Origin: Thermoleophilia bacterium
GTDB lineage: Bacteria > Actinomycetota > Thermoleophilia > Miltoncostaeales > Miltoncostaeaceae
DNA: 64,000 bases
Assembly (NCBI GenBank): GCA_009694365.1
Contig: SHVE01000001.1
Coordinates: 162,798 to 226,797 of the forward strand
Direction: 5' to 3'
Part shown: positions 42,297-50,351 of the stretch, one piece after another
Layout of the letters: every line of letters starts with the position of its first letter
Numbering within the stretch: the first letter of the stretch is position 1
Program-made: the position numbers and the translations under genes
The notes under the pieces: generated by a model
What the model saw: only the letters and a program-made list of their open reading frames with translations
Databases searched by the model: none
Told to the model about the DNA's origin: nothing

Positions 42297-42625
42297 TGCG
42301 AACCAGGCAGTCGCGGGGCTCTTCGGGGTCTCGAGGAAAGTCCGGACACCGTAGAGCAGGGTGCTGGTTAACGGCCAGCCGGGGAAACCTGAGGGAAAGT
42401 GCCACAGAAACGAAACCGCCCCTCCGGGGGTAAGGGTGAAAAGGTGCGGTAAGAGCGCACCAGCGGTCTGGTGACAGGCCGGCTGGGTAAACCCCACTCG
42501 GTGCAAGGCCAAATCGGGGCGTCACGGGTTGCTCGCCCAGTCCCAGGTAGGCCGCATGAGGCGTCCGGCAACGGGCGTCCCAGATAGATGACTGTCCACG
42601 ACAGAATCCGGCTTATGGTTCGCTA
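42297..42625 (+). ncRNA. rnpB: RNase P RNA, class A
   Basis: The catalytic RNA that trims tRNA 5' ends. Conserved landmarks are GAGGAAAGTCCGGACACC (P3/P4 region, about 42331), CCACAGAAACGAAACCGCC, GGTAAGGGTGAAAAGGTGC and GGTAAGAGCGCACC (specificity domain), and AGATAGATGACTGTCC with ACAGAATCCGGCTTATGG near the 3' end. GCGAACC at 42299-42305 pairs with GGTTCGC at 42617-42623 to close helix P1, which fixes the ends to within a few bases. A strong terminator follows. Confidence 0.97.
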
Positions 42626-42629
42626 ACTC

Positions 42630-42653
42630 AATGGCCCGCTTCGGCGGGCCATT
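42630..42653 (+). terminator. rnpB terminator
   Basis: AATGGCCCGC-TTCG-GCGGGCCATT, a perfect 10-bp stem with a TTCG tetraloop, 5 nt after the RNA end. The next 257 bases to 42910 show no supportable gene. Confidence 0.9.
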
Positions 42654-42910
42654 GGCATACGAGGAGCCGTTGGCCCGGCGGGGCAGGTCGGAGGGTTTCC
42701 ACCCCGGTGTGGTCCGTTCCTCGAGTGATCCCGCTGACCGGTGGCAGCGGTGTGCACACCGGGCACGATGGGTCCGACGGGTATGCCCGCCGCCACGGTC
42801 GTCGCGACCACGCGTGCCACGATCGGAGATCGGCGTCGGCCGAGCGGGTTCACGGAAGTCGCCCCGCTCGCGACCTAGGAACTCGCCGGACGATCAACGG
42901 GCCATCCCCG

Positions 42911-43117
42911 TCAGGCAGTGTCGTTCGGGAATCTCCTGCCGCGTGCGTCGAGCAGGATCGCCGCGAGCATCGCCGCGATCATGAGGATGACGCCCAGCGT
43001 GAGCGCAACTCCCAGACGTGCACCGGTGGCCGACGCGATGATCGTGGAGACGATCGCCACCGCGACGGCGATGCTCCACGCGACGGCGTCACGGCGGCTT
43101 GGACCGAGTGGCCACAT
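42911..43117 (-). CDS. Small two-helix membrane protein
   Basis: A 68-residue protein with two transmembrane segments (AVAWSIAVAVAIVSTIIAS and GVALTLGVILMIAAMLAAIL) and a basic C-terminus. ATG 43117 was chosen because a TATCCT box ends 6 nt upstream. An in-frame ATG at 43141 would add eight residues. No family is recognised. It follows the Ca2+/H+ exchanger gene on the same strand but has its own promoter. Confidence 0.6.
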   Translation of the reverse strand: MWPLGPSRRDAVAWSIAVAVAIVSTIIASATGARLGVALTLGVILMIAAMLAAILLDARGRRFPNDTA

Positions 43118-43123
43118 GGGGTG

Positions 43124-43129
43124 AGGATA
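43124..43129 (-). promoter_or_regulatory. -10 box (TATCCT) of leaderless gene
   Basis: TATCCT on the minus strand, then 6 nt, then ATG 43117. Confidence 0.5.
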
Positions 43130-43145
43130 GACGGGGCGCATGGCC

Positions 43146-44228
43146 CTATGCGACGACGGGCCAGAGGAATGCCGCGAGGCCCACCATCACGTAGACGGCC
43201 ATGAGGGCGGCCCCCTCGATCCAGTTCGACTCCCCGTCCGCCGCGACCACTGCGATGACGAGCGCACCACCACCAAGCGCCACGAGTTCGAGCGGGGTGA
43301 ACACCATGGGGACCTGCGCGCCGAAGAGCGGAGACACGAGGACGATGATCGGGGCGATGAGCATGACCACTTGGAGGGTGGACCCCATGGCGATGTTCAT
43401 TGCGAAGTCCATCTTGTTGCGGTACGCCAGTTGTACGGCGACGAGGTGCTCGGCCAGATTGCCGATGACCGGGATGGCGATGAGCCCCATGAACACCGGC
43501 GAGATACCGAGGCTCTCCGCCGTGGGTTCAAGACTGCCGATGAGAACCTCGCCGAGCACCCCCACGCCCACCCCGGCGATGAGAAGGGTCGTGATGGCGG
43601 CCGTTCGTGACCACGGCATGAGCGCGGGTGGGTGCTCGTCGTCCACCACCTCGTTCGATTTGAGGAACGAATAGACGTAGATGACGTAGAGGACGATGAA
43701 GATGATGGCCACGCCCACGGAGAGCGACTGGACATGGTCGGCATCGGCACCGGAGAAGGCGGCGTAGGTGGTGGGGATGACCACTCCGAGCACGGCCACG
43801 AGCAGGAGCACGGAGTTGATTCCGGCGAGATGGCGCGAGAACGCCTGTCGGCCATGTCTCAGGCCGCCCACAAGGAAGGCCGCGCCCAGTACGAACAACG
43901 CGTTGCCGATCACCGATCCGGCGATGGAGGCGATGGCCACCGACTGGAGTCCGGCGGAGACCGCGAGCAGGATGAGCACGAGTTCGGCGATGTTGCCAAA
44001 GGCGGCGTTGAGCAGCGCACTCACCTTCGCGCCGCTGGTGGCGGCGAGTTGCTCGGTGGAGAGACCCACCAGCCACGCGAGGCCGATGGTCGCGATGGCC
44101 GCGACACCGAAGATGGCGACGGGAGACACCCCTGCCACGTCGAGGACGATCGCCCCCGCCGAGAACGCAGCCGTCGCGACCATGGTGATGATCTGCCAAG
44201 CAGGGAGGCGGACGGATGCAGGAGCCAT
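43146..44228 (-). CDS. Calcium/proton exchanger (CaxA family)
   Basis: A 360-residue cation antiporter with about 11 transmembrane helices. The two inverted alpha repeats that bind the cation are intact: LLNAAFGNIAELVLILLA in the first half and IPVIGNLAEHLVAVQLAYRNKMDFAMNIAMGS in the second, separated by an acidic linker (VVDDEHP). It expels Ca2+ in exchange for protons. A TAGCAT box sits 8 nt before ATG 44228. Confidence 0.94.
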   Translation of the reverse strand: MAPASVRLPAWQIITMVATAAFSAGAIVLDVAGVSPVAIFGVAAIATIGLAWLVGLSTEQLAATSGAKVSALLNAAFGNIAELVLILLAVSAGLQSVAIASIAGSVIGNALFVLGAAFLVGGLRHGRQAFSRHLAGINSVLLLVAVLGVVIPTTYAAFSGADADHVQSLSVGVAIIFIVLYVIYVYSFLKSNEVVDDEHPPALMPWSRTAAITTLLIAGVGVGVLGEVLIGSLEPTAESLGISPVFMGLIAIPVIGNLAEHLVAVQLAYRNKMDFAMNIAMGSTLQVVMLIAPIIVLVSPLFGAQVPMVFTPLELVALGGGALVIAVVAADGESNWIEGAALMAVYVMVGLAAFLWPVVA

Positions 44229-44236
44229 GGCGCGCG

Positions 44237-44242
44237 ATGCTA
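44237..44242 (-). promoter_or_regulatory. -10 box (TAGCAT) of cax gene
   Basis: TAGCAT on the minus strand, then 8 nt, then ATG 44228. Confidence 0.5.
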
Positions 44243-45132
44243 CGTGGTTATGCGCGGATCTCCGGCGCCGACGGACCGGACGGGCGGTGGCCCGGGGATC
44301 TGAGGCGTGCCCGATGCGGCGAGCACTCCGATCAGGTCGAGGGCCTCACCAATGGCCCTCTCGGGGTCGGTCGTCATCTCGTCCTGACGGGCGGCCGTAT
44401 CGAGGCGTGCCGCCGTGGCGCGCGCGAGCGGGAGCGCGACCTGGGTGACGAGCCCCGTACGCGACAGCGCGAACAGGGCGGCGGTGACCTCGTCGATCGA
44501 GTAGGCCACGGAGGAGGGAACGCTGTCGTCGGTGAGCAGGGCGCGGAGGATGTCGACCCCCTGTGGCGCTGTCCCCGGGTGTGTGCCCGCAATGAGCGCC
44601 GCGGCGTGCCACGTGGCAGCAGCGGAATCCGGGTCGGACCGGGCGACGCCCGCGCGCGACAGGAGCAGCGCGCTCATCCACGCGGCGCGTGGGAGGAACG
44701 TGCCAAGCCACATCACCTCGAACACGTCGTCCTGCACCATGGAGTGCATCGCCAGGCCGCGCACGCACGCCACCTCGCGGCGTACCGCGATCGCTACGCC
44801 ACGTGGGTTGAGCGCATTCGCTCCTCCCGCCTGGGCCCAGGCCTCGGAGGCGGCGTGTGCGAGGGCGTCCACAACGTCCCTGGGGAGGACCGGTCCGGCG
44901 GCGACGGCGCTGAGCGCAGCCTGCTCGAGGTGTCGCGCGGCCAGCGATCCGCCGGTGCCCACGGCGGGGACGAGCCCCTCCGGTCCGACGGCCGCAAGGG
45001 TCGAGAACGCCACCGCGGGGCCCGCCCGTCGCGTGCGGCGAGGGCACGCGCACCCAGCACGCGCGCGGAGGCATCGGCGCACTCAAGTGCGGCCGCCATC
45101 TCTAGGATCGCCTCGGGGTCGAAGGTCGGCAT
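44240..45132 (-). CDS. Helical protein of unknown function, frameshifted
   Basis: From ATG 45132 one frame reads PTFDPEAILEMAAALECADASARVLGARALAARDGR. The same protein appears to continue in another frame as PAVAFSTLAAVGPEGLVPAVGTGGSLAARHL and so on to the stop at 44240. The switch coincides with the GGGG run (plus strand) at 45017-45020; one added base gives a single protein of about 297 residues. The whole is Ala-rich and helical, with no recognised family or membrane segment. A TAGCGT box 7 nt before ATG 45132 supports that start. Confidence 0.65.
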
Positions 45133-45139
45133 GGGGACG

Positions 45140-45145
45140 ACGCTA
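45140..45145 (-). promoter_or_regulatory. -10 box (TAGCGT) of leaderless gene
   Basis: TAGCGT on the minus strand, then 7 nt, then ATG 45132. Confidence 0.5.
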
Positions 45146-45284
45146 GGCCCGCGCGTGTCCCCCGTCGTTCTCCCAGTGGCCACAATCGCGAGCTCTGCGT
45201 TGTGCGGGCGCACGCGGCGGTCGTCCCTGTGCGACGGCGTCGCGTAGCGTCGGGGCGCGTTCAGACATCGACGAGGAGAAGCCC

Positions 45285-45746
45285 GTGGCCCGTCTCACGA
45301 CCGGATCTACCGCACCCGACTTCACGCTGCCCAGCGATGGTGGCGGTGACATCACCCTGTCGTCCCTCCGGGGCGCGCCGGTGGTGATCATCTTCTATCC
45401 CAAGGCGATGACGTCGGGGTGCACCACGCAGGCGTGCGAGTTCCGCGACGCCCTGACAGCCTTCTCTGCGATGAGCACGCGGGTTCTGGCCATCAGCCCC
45501 GATCCGGTGTCGCGGCTCGTGAGCTTTCGCGCGAAGGAGGGCCTCACCTTCCCCCTGCTCTCGGACGAGTCGCACGAGGTACTTGAGGCCTATGGCGTGT
45601 GGGTGCAGAAGTCGATGTACGGCCGCACGTACATGGGCGTGGAGCGCAGCACGTTCGTCGTCGATGCGGACGGCGTCATCCAACAGGCCGACTACCGAGT
45701 GACGCCGACCGGCGACGCCGCACGTGTGCTGGCCCTTCTCATCTGA
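45285..45746 (+). CDS. bcp: Peroxiredoxin, BCP/PrxQ type
   Basis: A 153-residue thiol peroxidase. Peroxidatic Cys46 lies in YPKAMTSGCTTQACEFRD and the resolving Cys51 is five residues on, the spacing of atypical two-Cys PrxQ enzymes. APDFTLPSDGG and SRLVSFRAKEGLTFPLLSDE are also typical. It reduces peroxides with thioredoxin. GTG 45285 has GAGGAG upstream. Confidence 0.94.
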   Translation: MARLTTGSTAPDFTLPSDGGGDITLSSLRGAPVVIIFYPKAMTSGCTTQACEFRDALTAFSAMSTRVLAISPDPVSRLVSFRAKEGLTFPLLSDESHEVLEAYGVWVQKSMYGRTYMGVERSTFVVDADGVIQQADYRVTPTGDAARVLALLI

Positions 45747-45800
45747 ACGCCAGTAGTCTCCTGTGAGTTTCCCATCCCCGACGTATCCGCGAGGCATCCG

Positions 45801-46457
45801 ATGGACGTGACCGAGGCAATCCGCAAGCGCAGGGCCGTGCGGACCTACACCGACCGACCGGTGCCGGATGATGTGGTTGACGATCTTCTGAAGCTCGCGC
45901 TCGCCGCCCCCACGGGCAGCGGTTCGCAGGCGTGGAGCCTGATCGTGGTGCGCGATGACGAGCGGCGCCGAGCGGTGGCCGATCTCATCATCGCCGGCGC
46001 CGCGCGGTACTTCGTCGAGATGCGTCCGCGCAGTGACGCGACGCCCGATGAGCACCGGGCGGCGTGCGAGGCGTATGCGGAGACGATCCTCGGTACGTAC
46101 CGCTTGGTCCCCGTGTGGATCGTGGGCCTACTCGTACCGCGCGACAACTACCCGGAGTCGATGCGGGACGGTGGGTACACCGACGACCTCCTGTCGGTGG
46201 GGTTCGCCATGGAGAACCTGTTTCTGGCGGCGCGCGCACAGGGTCTTGGCACCGTTCCCACGAGCGCGTTTCAGCGCTTCGAGAAGGACCGTCTCCAGGG
46301 CATCCTCGGCCTGCCCCCCGAGGTGGATCCGGTTCTTGTGACGCCGCTCGGCTACCCGGAGTCGTTCCCCGAGGGCCTCCCACCCGCGCTCAAAAAGCGG
46401 TTTCGGGGCTGGCGTACCCTCGTCCACGACGACTCCTGGGGCAACGCCCGGGCCTGA
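45801..46457 (+). CDS. Nitroreductase-family FMN protein
   Basis: A 218-residue NAD(P)H:FMN oxidoreductase. It has the N-terminal IRKRRAVRTYTDRPVP, FMN-binding APTGSGSQAWSLIVVRD, and a C-terminal GLGTVPTS with LGYPESFPE. The middle SVGFAMENLFLAARAQGLG forms the dimer interface typical of the family. Substrate unknown. It is 54 nt after the peroxiredoxin gene; a TAGTCT box at 45752-45757 could give a separate transcript with a 43-nt leader. Confidence 0.9.
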   Translation: MDVTEAIRKRRAVRTYTDRPVPDDVVDDLLKLALAAPTGSGSQAWSLIVVRDDERRRAVADLIIAGAARYFVEMRPRSDATPDEHRAACEAYAETILGTYRLVPVWIVGLLVPRDNYPESMRDGGYTDDLLSVGFAMENLFLAARAQGLGTVPTSAFQRFEKDRLQGILGLPPEVDPVLVTPLGYPESFPEGLPPALKKRFRGWRTLVHDDSWGNARA

Positions 46458-46504
46458 GGCGCACCCGCTGGTACCGTTCCGCCGCGACGAATAGGAGGAA
46501 CTCC

Positions 46505-46846
46505 GTGGCGTGGGATGACATCACCCAGTGGCAGCCGGCAGATCTGTACGCATCGTTCCGCATGGGTGACAACGTGCAGGCGGTGGATGTGCGCGATGCG
46601 ACATACCGCGACGCCGAGTCGCAGGTGAGGGGTTCCATCCGCTTGGACCCCATGGCATTCGAGGCCGAGGTCGCCACACTGCCGGATGGCAAGGAGATCG
46701 TCCTCTATTGCGACCGCCCGGGTGAGGCCATCAGCATGAAGATCGCCCTGTGGGCGTTCGACAACGGTCGTTCGCGCATTGGCGTTCTCGTCGGTGGATT
46801 CGACGCCTGGTCGAAGGCGGGTTACCCCGTGGAGCCGATGGGGTAG
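46505..46846 (+). CDS. Rhodanese-domain protein
   Basis: A 113-residue single rhodanese domain (sulfur transfer or persulfide chemistry). QAVDVRDATYRDAESQVRGSIRL is the typical first half, and the active-site loop YCDRPGE holds the catalytic Cys. GTG 46505 has AGGAGG at good distance. It follows the nitroreductase gene by 47 nt on the same strand, so a redox cluster with the peroxiredoxin is plausible. Confidence 0.9.
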   Translation: MAWDDITQWQPADLYASFRMGDNVQAVDVRDATYRDAESQVRGSIRLDPMAFEAEVATLPDGKEIVLYCDRPGEAISMKIALWAFDNGRSRIGVLVGGFDAWSKAGYPVEPMG

Positions 46847-46860
46847 CCCGCCTCGCCCGG

Positions 46861-47184
46861 TTACGACGCGGCCGTTGGCGTGAGGCCGTAGTTCTGCTCG
46901 AGCCACTCCGGGAGGACGGCGGCGATGGCGCGGCACAGCAACTCGCGTTCGGAGATGGCCACGCGAGCACCCACCTGCATCACCAACTGGCCCTCTTCCG
47001 AGCGCACGTTCGAGACGCCCTTCACCACCAAGTCGCCTTCGCGCTTGTTGTAGGCCAGGGCGCGAGCGGCCATATTCCAGTTTTCGCGGGTCCACGCGAT
47101 GAGCGCCTCTTCGAGGTCCGTGGGGATGTACTCGAAGAGCGCGCGCTGGAGTTCGCTGGGTGTGTCGCTGGTGTCTCGCTGCAT
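46861..47184 (-). CDS. Soluble protein of unknown function
   Basis: A 107-residue protein, helical then beta (SELQRALFEYIPTDLEEALIAWTRENW, followed by DLVVKGVSNVRSEEGQLVMQVGARVAI). It has no cysteine pairs, signal peptide or membrane segment. ATG 47184 has GAGGA upstream on the minus strand. It converges on the rhodanese gene and diverges from the next membrane-protein gene. No family is recognised. Confidence 0.7.
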   Translation of the reverse strand: MQRDTSDTPSELQRALFEYIPTDLEEALIAWTRENWNMAARALAYNKREGDLVVKGVSNVRSEEGQLVMQVGARVAISERELLCRAIAAVLPEWLEQNYGLTPTAAS

Positions 47185-47234
47185 GGTGGTTCCTCACGGG
47201 GCCGGGTTCGGGATTCCTCGTCAGGATAACCCCC

Positions 47235-47753
47235 GTGGACCATGTGATCGGAATCTACGGCAACGGGCGTCGCGGCCGGGCGACATTCCTCGTCGCCCTG
47301 ATCGGCCTCAGTGTGCTGGTGGCCATCGGCGTGAACCTCGAGTGGGGGCGCCTCGCGGTGGACGGTCGACTGGTGGTGGCCGACACGGGCCTCGCGCTCT
47401 GGCAGGGGGTCACGGTGCTCGTCGTCACATGTATCGGTGCGGCTCTGGCGGGGCTTGGCACCTCGGCGCGACGTACATCGCGGACGGGTGTCATGACACT
47501 GGTCACGGGCGTTGTCGTGACTGCCGTCGCCGGGCAGGCAGTTGCACATCTGGTGGCCCGGCCCGCCGATATCGCCGCCGCCGTCCAGGCGGGTGCGGAC
47601 TCCATCCCGTTGCGGGGCTACGTGATGCCGGTGATCGAGAGCACGGTGGGTGCCGGCGCGTGGATGACGCTCACCGCCGGGCTCCTCACGGGCATCCTCG
47701 GCCTCGCCCAGATCCTCATCCCCGTGTGGCGTGCGCGACCCGGTGCCCGGTGA
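47235..47753 (+). CDS. Four-helix membrane protein, unknown
   Basis: A 172-residue protein. Hydrophobic segments lie at about residues 15-32, 49-68, 78-100 and 138-160, with a long loop between the third and fourth. GTG 47235 follows TAACCC closely, without a ribosome binding site. It is divergent from the 46861-47184 gene across a 50-base gap. No family is recognised. About 255 bases without a gene follow. Confidence 0.75.
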   Translation: MDHVIGIYGNGRRGRATFLVALIGLSVLVAIGVNLEWGRLAVDGRLVVADTGLALWQGVTVLVVTCIGAALAGLGTSARRTSRTGVMTLVTGVVVTAVAGQAVAHLVARPADIAAAVQAGADSIPLRGYVMPVIESTVGAGAWMTLTAGLLTGILGLAQILIPVWRARPGAR

Positions 47754-48009
47754 GCGCTGGGCGCAGCGTGTCGCATCTCCCCGTCCTCACGGGGTAGCGC
47801 CGCGTCCGGTGCGCCCTAGGCCCTCAGCGGTGTGGCCGGGCGCGTGGTGGCTCTCGACGCCCTGAGCTCCGGACCAGGTCCGGTCTCCGTCGAATGGAGG
47901 GCGCCGAGCTCATCGCGGGCATCGTGCACGTGCACCCGGGAGACCTCCCTCGCGCCTCGTCGCGGGCTGAGGGGGGACGATTCGATCCGGCTACACTGGA
48001 CGTGCCGCC

Positions 48010-48294
48010 ATGAAGACGTTCATCCTCCTCGCCACCCTCAGCCCGCAGGGGCTCCAGACCCTTCGCGTCACACCGGAGCGCCTGTTCGAGGTGAACCGTG
48101 AGATCGAGGATCTCGGGGGCCGCGTCATCGATCAGTGGGCTGTGCTCGGGTCGTACGACTTCCTGAGTGTCATCGAGGCACCGGACGAGCGATCCGTGAT
48201 GGTCATGATCGCCGAACTCTCCGCCCGCGGCAGCGCGACGTTCGAGACCCTGACGGCGCTGGATCCCGACGAGGTGTTCGAGGGGCCCGCCTAG
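48010..48294 (+). CDS. GYD-domain protein (copy 2)
   Basis: A 94-residue GYD-family protein, paralogous to 2871-3155. It carries TFILLATLSPQGLQTLRV, VIDQWAVLGSYDFLSVIEAPDE and ARGSATFETLTAL. A TACACT box at 47992-47997 is 12 nt before ATG 48010, so the leader is very short. It is convergent with a zinc-ribbon gene, with overlapping stops. Two copies in 64 kb suggest separate roles or heteromeric assembly (inference). Confidence 0.88.
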   Translation: MKTFILLATLSPQGLQTLRVTPERLFEVNREIEDLGGRVIDQWAVLGSYDFLSVIEAPDERSVMVMIAELSARGSATFETLTALDPDEVFEGPA

Positions 48295-48470
48295 GCGAGG
48301 TCGACCCGGCGCCACGTCTCCGAGTGGCACAGCGGGCAGGACGCCAGCACGAGGATGCCGTCGTTCTCGGTGGGGGACTTCACGAGGAGGTCGCACTCGG
48401 CGCAGCGGAACGCTCCGGTGACCTCATCCCCGATCTCGAAGATCCCGGTTTCCTTGGTGGTGTCGGACAT
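48291..48470 (-). CDS. 59-residue zinc-ribbon protein
   Basis: A very short gene whose product has two CxxC knuckles (FRCAECDLLV and SCPLCHSETW) 20 residues apart, the layout of a zinc ribbon. ATG 48470 has TTAGGAGAC about 8 nt upstream on the minus strand, a good ribosome binding site. It shares its last bases with the end of the GYD gene (48291-48294). It is followed upstream, in operon order, by another zinc-ribbon gene. Confidence 0.72.
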   Translation of the reverse strand: MSDTTKETGIFEIGDEVTGAFRCAECDLLVKSPTENDGILVLASCPLCHSETWRRVDLA

Positions 48471-48482
48471 GGTTGGTGTCTC

Positions 48483-48755
48483 CTAAGTGGCGAGTGCGGC
48501 GACAAGACTGGCGGCCGCAACGACGGCGAACACCACGAACAGGGTTGCGAGGACCCGTGTCTCGGTGACCATCGGGGGGCGGATCTCACCGATGCGGGCG
48601 GGACGCCACTTCACGATGCGGGAGAGGGTCCCCTCGTGGATCGGACGCTCGCAGTAGGGGCAAAACGTGGAGGTCTCCAACAGGGGCAGTCCGCACCGGT
48701 GGCAGCCACGGGCATCGGGGCGATGGTGACCCTGGAGGCTGGACTCGGTGCGCAC
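48483..48755 (-). CDS. Zinc-ribbon protein with C-terminal membrane helix
   Basis: A 90-residue protein. Residues 16-40 hold two CxxC pairs (GCHRCGLPLLETSTFCPYCERPI), and residues 66-88 form a transmembrane helix (VLATLFVVFAVVAAASLVAAL), so the zinc domain sits on a tail anchor. The start is GTG 48755. It lies 12 nt before the 59-residue zinc-ribbon gene on the same strand; the pair likely forms one transcript. Confidence 0.7.
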   Translation of the reverse strand: MRTESSLQGHHRPDARGCHRCGLPLLETSTFCPYCERPIHEGTLSRIVKWRPARIGEIRPPMVTETRVLATLFVVFAVVAAASLVAALAT

Positions 48756-48859
48756 GCGGTGCTCCTCGCATCGTCCCGCCGAGGTGGCGGGACGGGAAGC
48801 ATAGACGGGAGGAAGAAGGTCGCGTCCGCGCGTCGACGATCACACAGGCGGCGTTGGGG

Positions 48860-49321
48860 TCAGGCTCCGGGCGGGTCCCGATCCGCGGTAGGAGCGGGGA
48901 CGGCGCCAGCAGCGTCGTGCTCCACCTCGGGGGCGTCTTCCAGTGCCCGGTGGATCAGGATGGTCTCCGGGACAGGAGCGCCCATCGTCCACGAGAGGTG
49001 ATCCCCGAGCCGGTAGTCGGTGTCGACCGTGGAGTCGAAGCGGCGGCGGAATCCGCGGTCAGAGACGAGCTGCACCGCGTCGTTGAACGTGGTCCGGTCC
49101 GGGGCGCGATTGCGAAGCGGGTCTCATGAGGCGTGTCGGCCATTGTCGTGGCGAATCGGAACGTGCGGGCCGTCACGAACTCCGCAAACCCGTCAGCATC
49201 TATACCCGTGCGTGACGAGAGCAAACTGCTGCTTCTCCTCGACACGGGCGCGACGCACGTGACGGGCGATGTCGGGTGCCACGCGACCTGCCCGTGACGT
49301 GACCGAATCGACGATGGACAC
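48860..49321 (-). CDS. Protein of unknown function with two compensating frameshifts
   Basis: GTG 49321 has GGGAGG upstream and opens SIVDSVTSRAGRVAPDIARHVRRARVEEKQQ. The reading then shifts at a 3-base run (AAA on plus, 49223-49225) into RTGIDADGFAEFVTARTFRFATTMADTPHETRFAIAP, and shifts back at GGGG (plus, 49101-49104) into TFNDAVQLVSDRGFRRRFDSTVD and on to the stop at 48860. Corrected, the protein has about 153 residues, is soluble and belongs to no family I recognise. An opposite pair of single-base indels in one short gene points to sequencing error. Confidence 0.55.
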
Positions 49322-49441
49322 GCTGCCTCCCTAGTGGCGGGTCGTGCCACCCGGCGATACCCCCACCACCGGTGTGCGTACCGGTGCAGGGGCGGCGCCG
49401 AGCGAGCGCGAAGCGGCACCCACCAGCGCGACGTGCGCCCA

Positions 49442-49447
49442 TAGCGT
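49442..49447 (+). promoter_or_regulatory. -10 box (TAGCGT) of leaderless gene
   Basis: TAGCGT, then 6 nt, then ATG 49454. Confidence 0.5.
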
Positions 49448-49453
49448 CGCGGC

Positions 49454-50068
49454 ATGGTCCAATCGGCGGGGAGATGGGGGTCGTCGGGTCAGGCGACGCT
49501 CGAGCACATCGGGGTGACGCTGGTCATCGCACTCCTCCTGGGAGTGGTGGGCACGTGGGCCGTGCGGGAGGTGCGCCCGCCGACGTCCCCGCCGGACATC
49601 CTCACGCACGTGATGGCTCCGCTTACCGCCCTTGCGCAGGCGTCGGATGCCCGTGGGGTGTTCCGCGGGGCCTCCCCAGCGCGGCCGATGGAACGTCGGG
49701 GTGGCGAGGTGGGTCTCACCCGGAGGGTGTGGGGTGGCTTCCTCTGGTGGGGCGAACTCAACGTAGACGGGCAGATCGCGGCGGGCCGGGGGTTCCTCGA
49801 GCAGATCGGTATCCGCGCCGAGGACATCGTGAAAGATTCGGTCACAACGATCACCGGCGCCGCTGGTCGATTGTCGAAGCCCCCGGTTACGGGTAGTGCC
49901 AACCGAGTGGCAAGCATCGTGGGACAACTCGTGACGATCGGTGACAGACCGTTTCGCAAGTCGTTCCTCGGCATCTCGCGCGACCTCGGTGGCCTCGCCG
50001 CCGACTGGCTCATCGCCAAGTTTGCGCGCGGGGTGGGCGGGAAGCTCTCAGGAGTGTTCGGGGGGTGA
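49454..50068 (+). CDS. Pilin-motif exported protein (TadE/Flp-like N-terminus)
   Basis: A 204-residue protein whose N-terminus (SSGQATLEHIGVTLVIALLLGVVGTW) has the GQAT-E pattern of TadE/Flp-type pilins: a short basic leader, Gly just before a Glu-containing hydrophobic helix. The rest is soluble and probably outside the membrane. A TAGCGT box is 6 nt before ATG 49454. The next gene encodes a shorter protein with the same motif, so the two may assemble together. No prepilin peptidase or tad ATPase lies in the window. Confidence 0.65.
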   Translation: MVQSAGRWGSSGQATLEHIGVTLVIALLLGVVGTWAVREVRPPTSPPDILTHVMAPLTALAQASDARGVFRGASPARPMERRGGEVGLTRRVWGGFLWWGELNVDGQIAAGRGFLEQIGIRAEDIVKDSVTTITGAAGRLSKPPVTGSANRVASIVGQLVTIGDRPFRKSFLGISRDLGGLAADWLIAKFARGVGGKLSGVFGG

Positions 50069-50100
50069 GACACATGTACAACGCGAGAGAAGGGGGAAGG

Positions 50101-50331
50101 ATGGGCAATGCACTGGTGGCACGCGCGCATGTCGCGGTCGTGCACGCATGGTGGCGCGTGCGGGAGTCCCGAGGTCAGGGAACCGTGGAGTACGTCGGCA
50201 TGGTGGTCATGGTGACCTTGTTGGTGGCGGCCGTGGCCGTCGCCGCCAAGGGGTGGGCGCCGGATGTCGGCGCGGCGCTGAAGAAGGCCCTGACCGGGGC
50301 CATCAGCCACTTGGTGGATGGCTTCGGATGA
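50101..50331 (+). CDS. Flp/TadE-like small pilin protein
   Basis: A 76-residue protein. After a basic lead it reads SRGQGTVEYVGMVVMVTLLVAAVAVAAKG, the classic G-(Q/T)-x-(V/A)-E-Y-hydrophobic Flp/TadE processing site and helix, followed by a short amphipathic tail. ATG 50101 has AAGGGGGAAGG directly upstream; a GTG at 50065 overlapping the previous stop is also in frame. Co-directional with the 204-residue partner 32 nt upstream. Confidence 0.72.
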   Translation: MGNALVARAHVAVVHAWWRVRESRGQGTVEYVGMVVMVTLLVAAVAVAAKGWAPDVGAALKKALTGAISHLVDGFG

Positions 50332-50351
50332 TGTCGTCGGTACGGCGGTGG

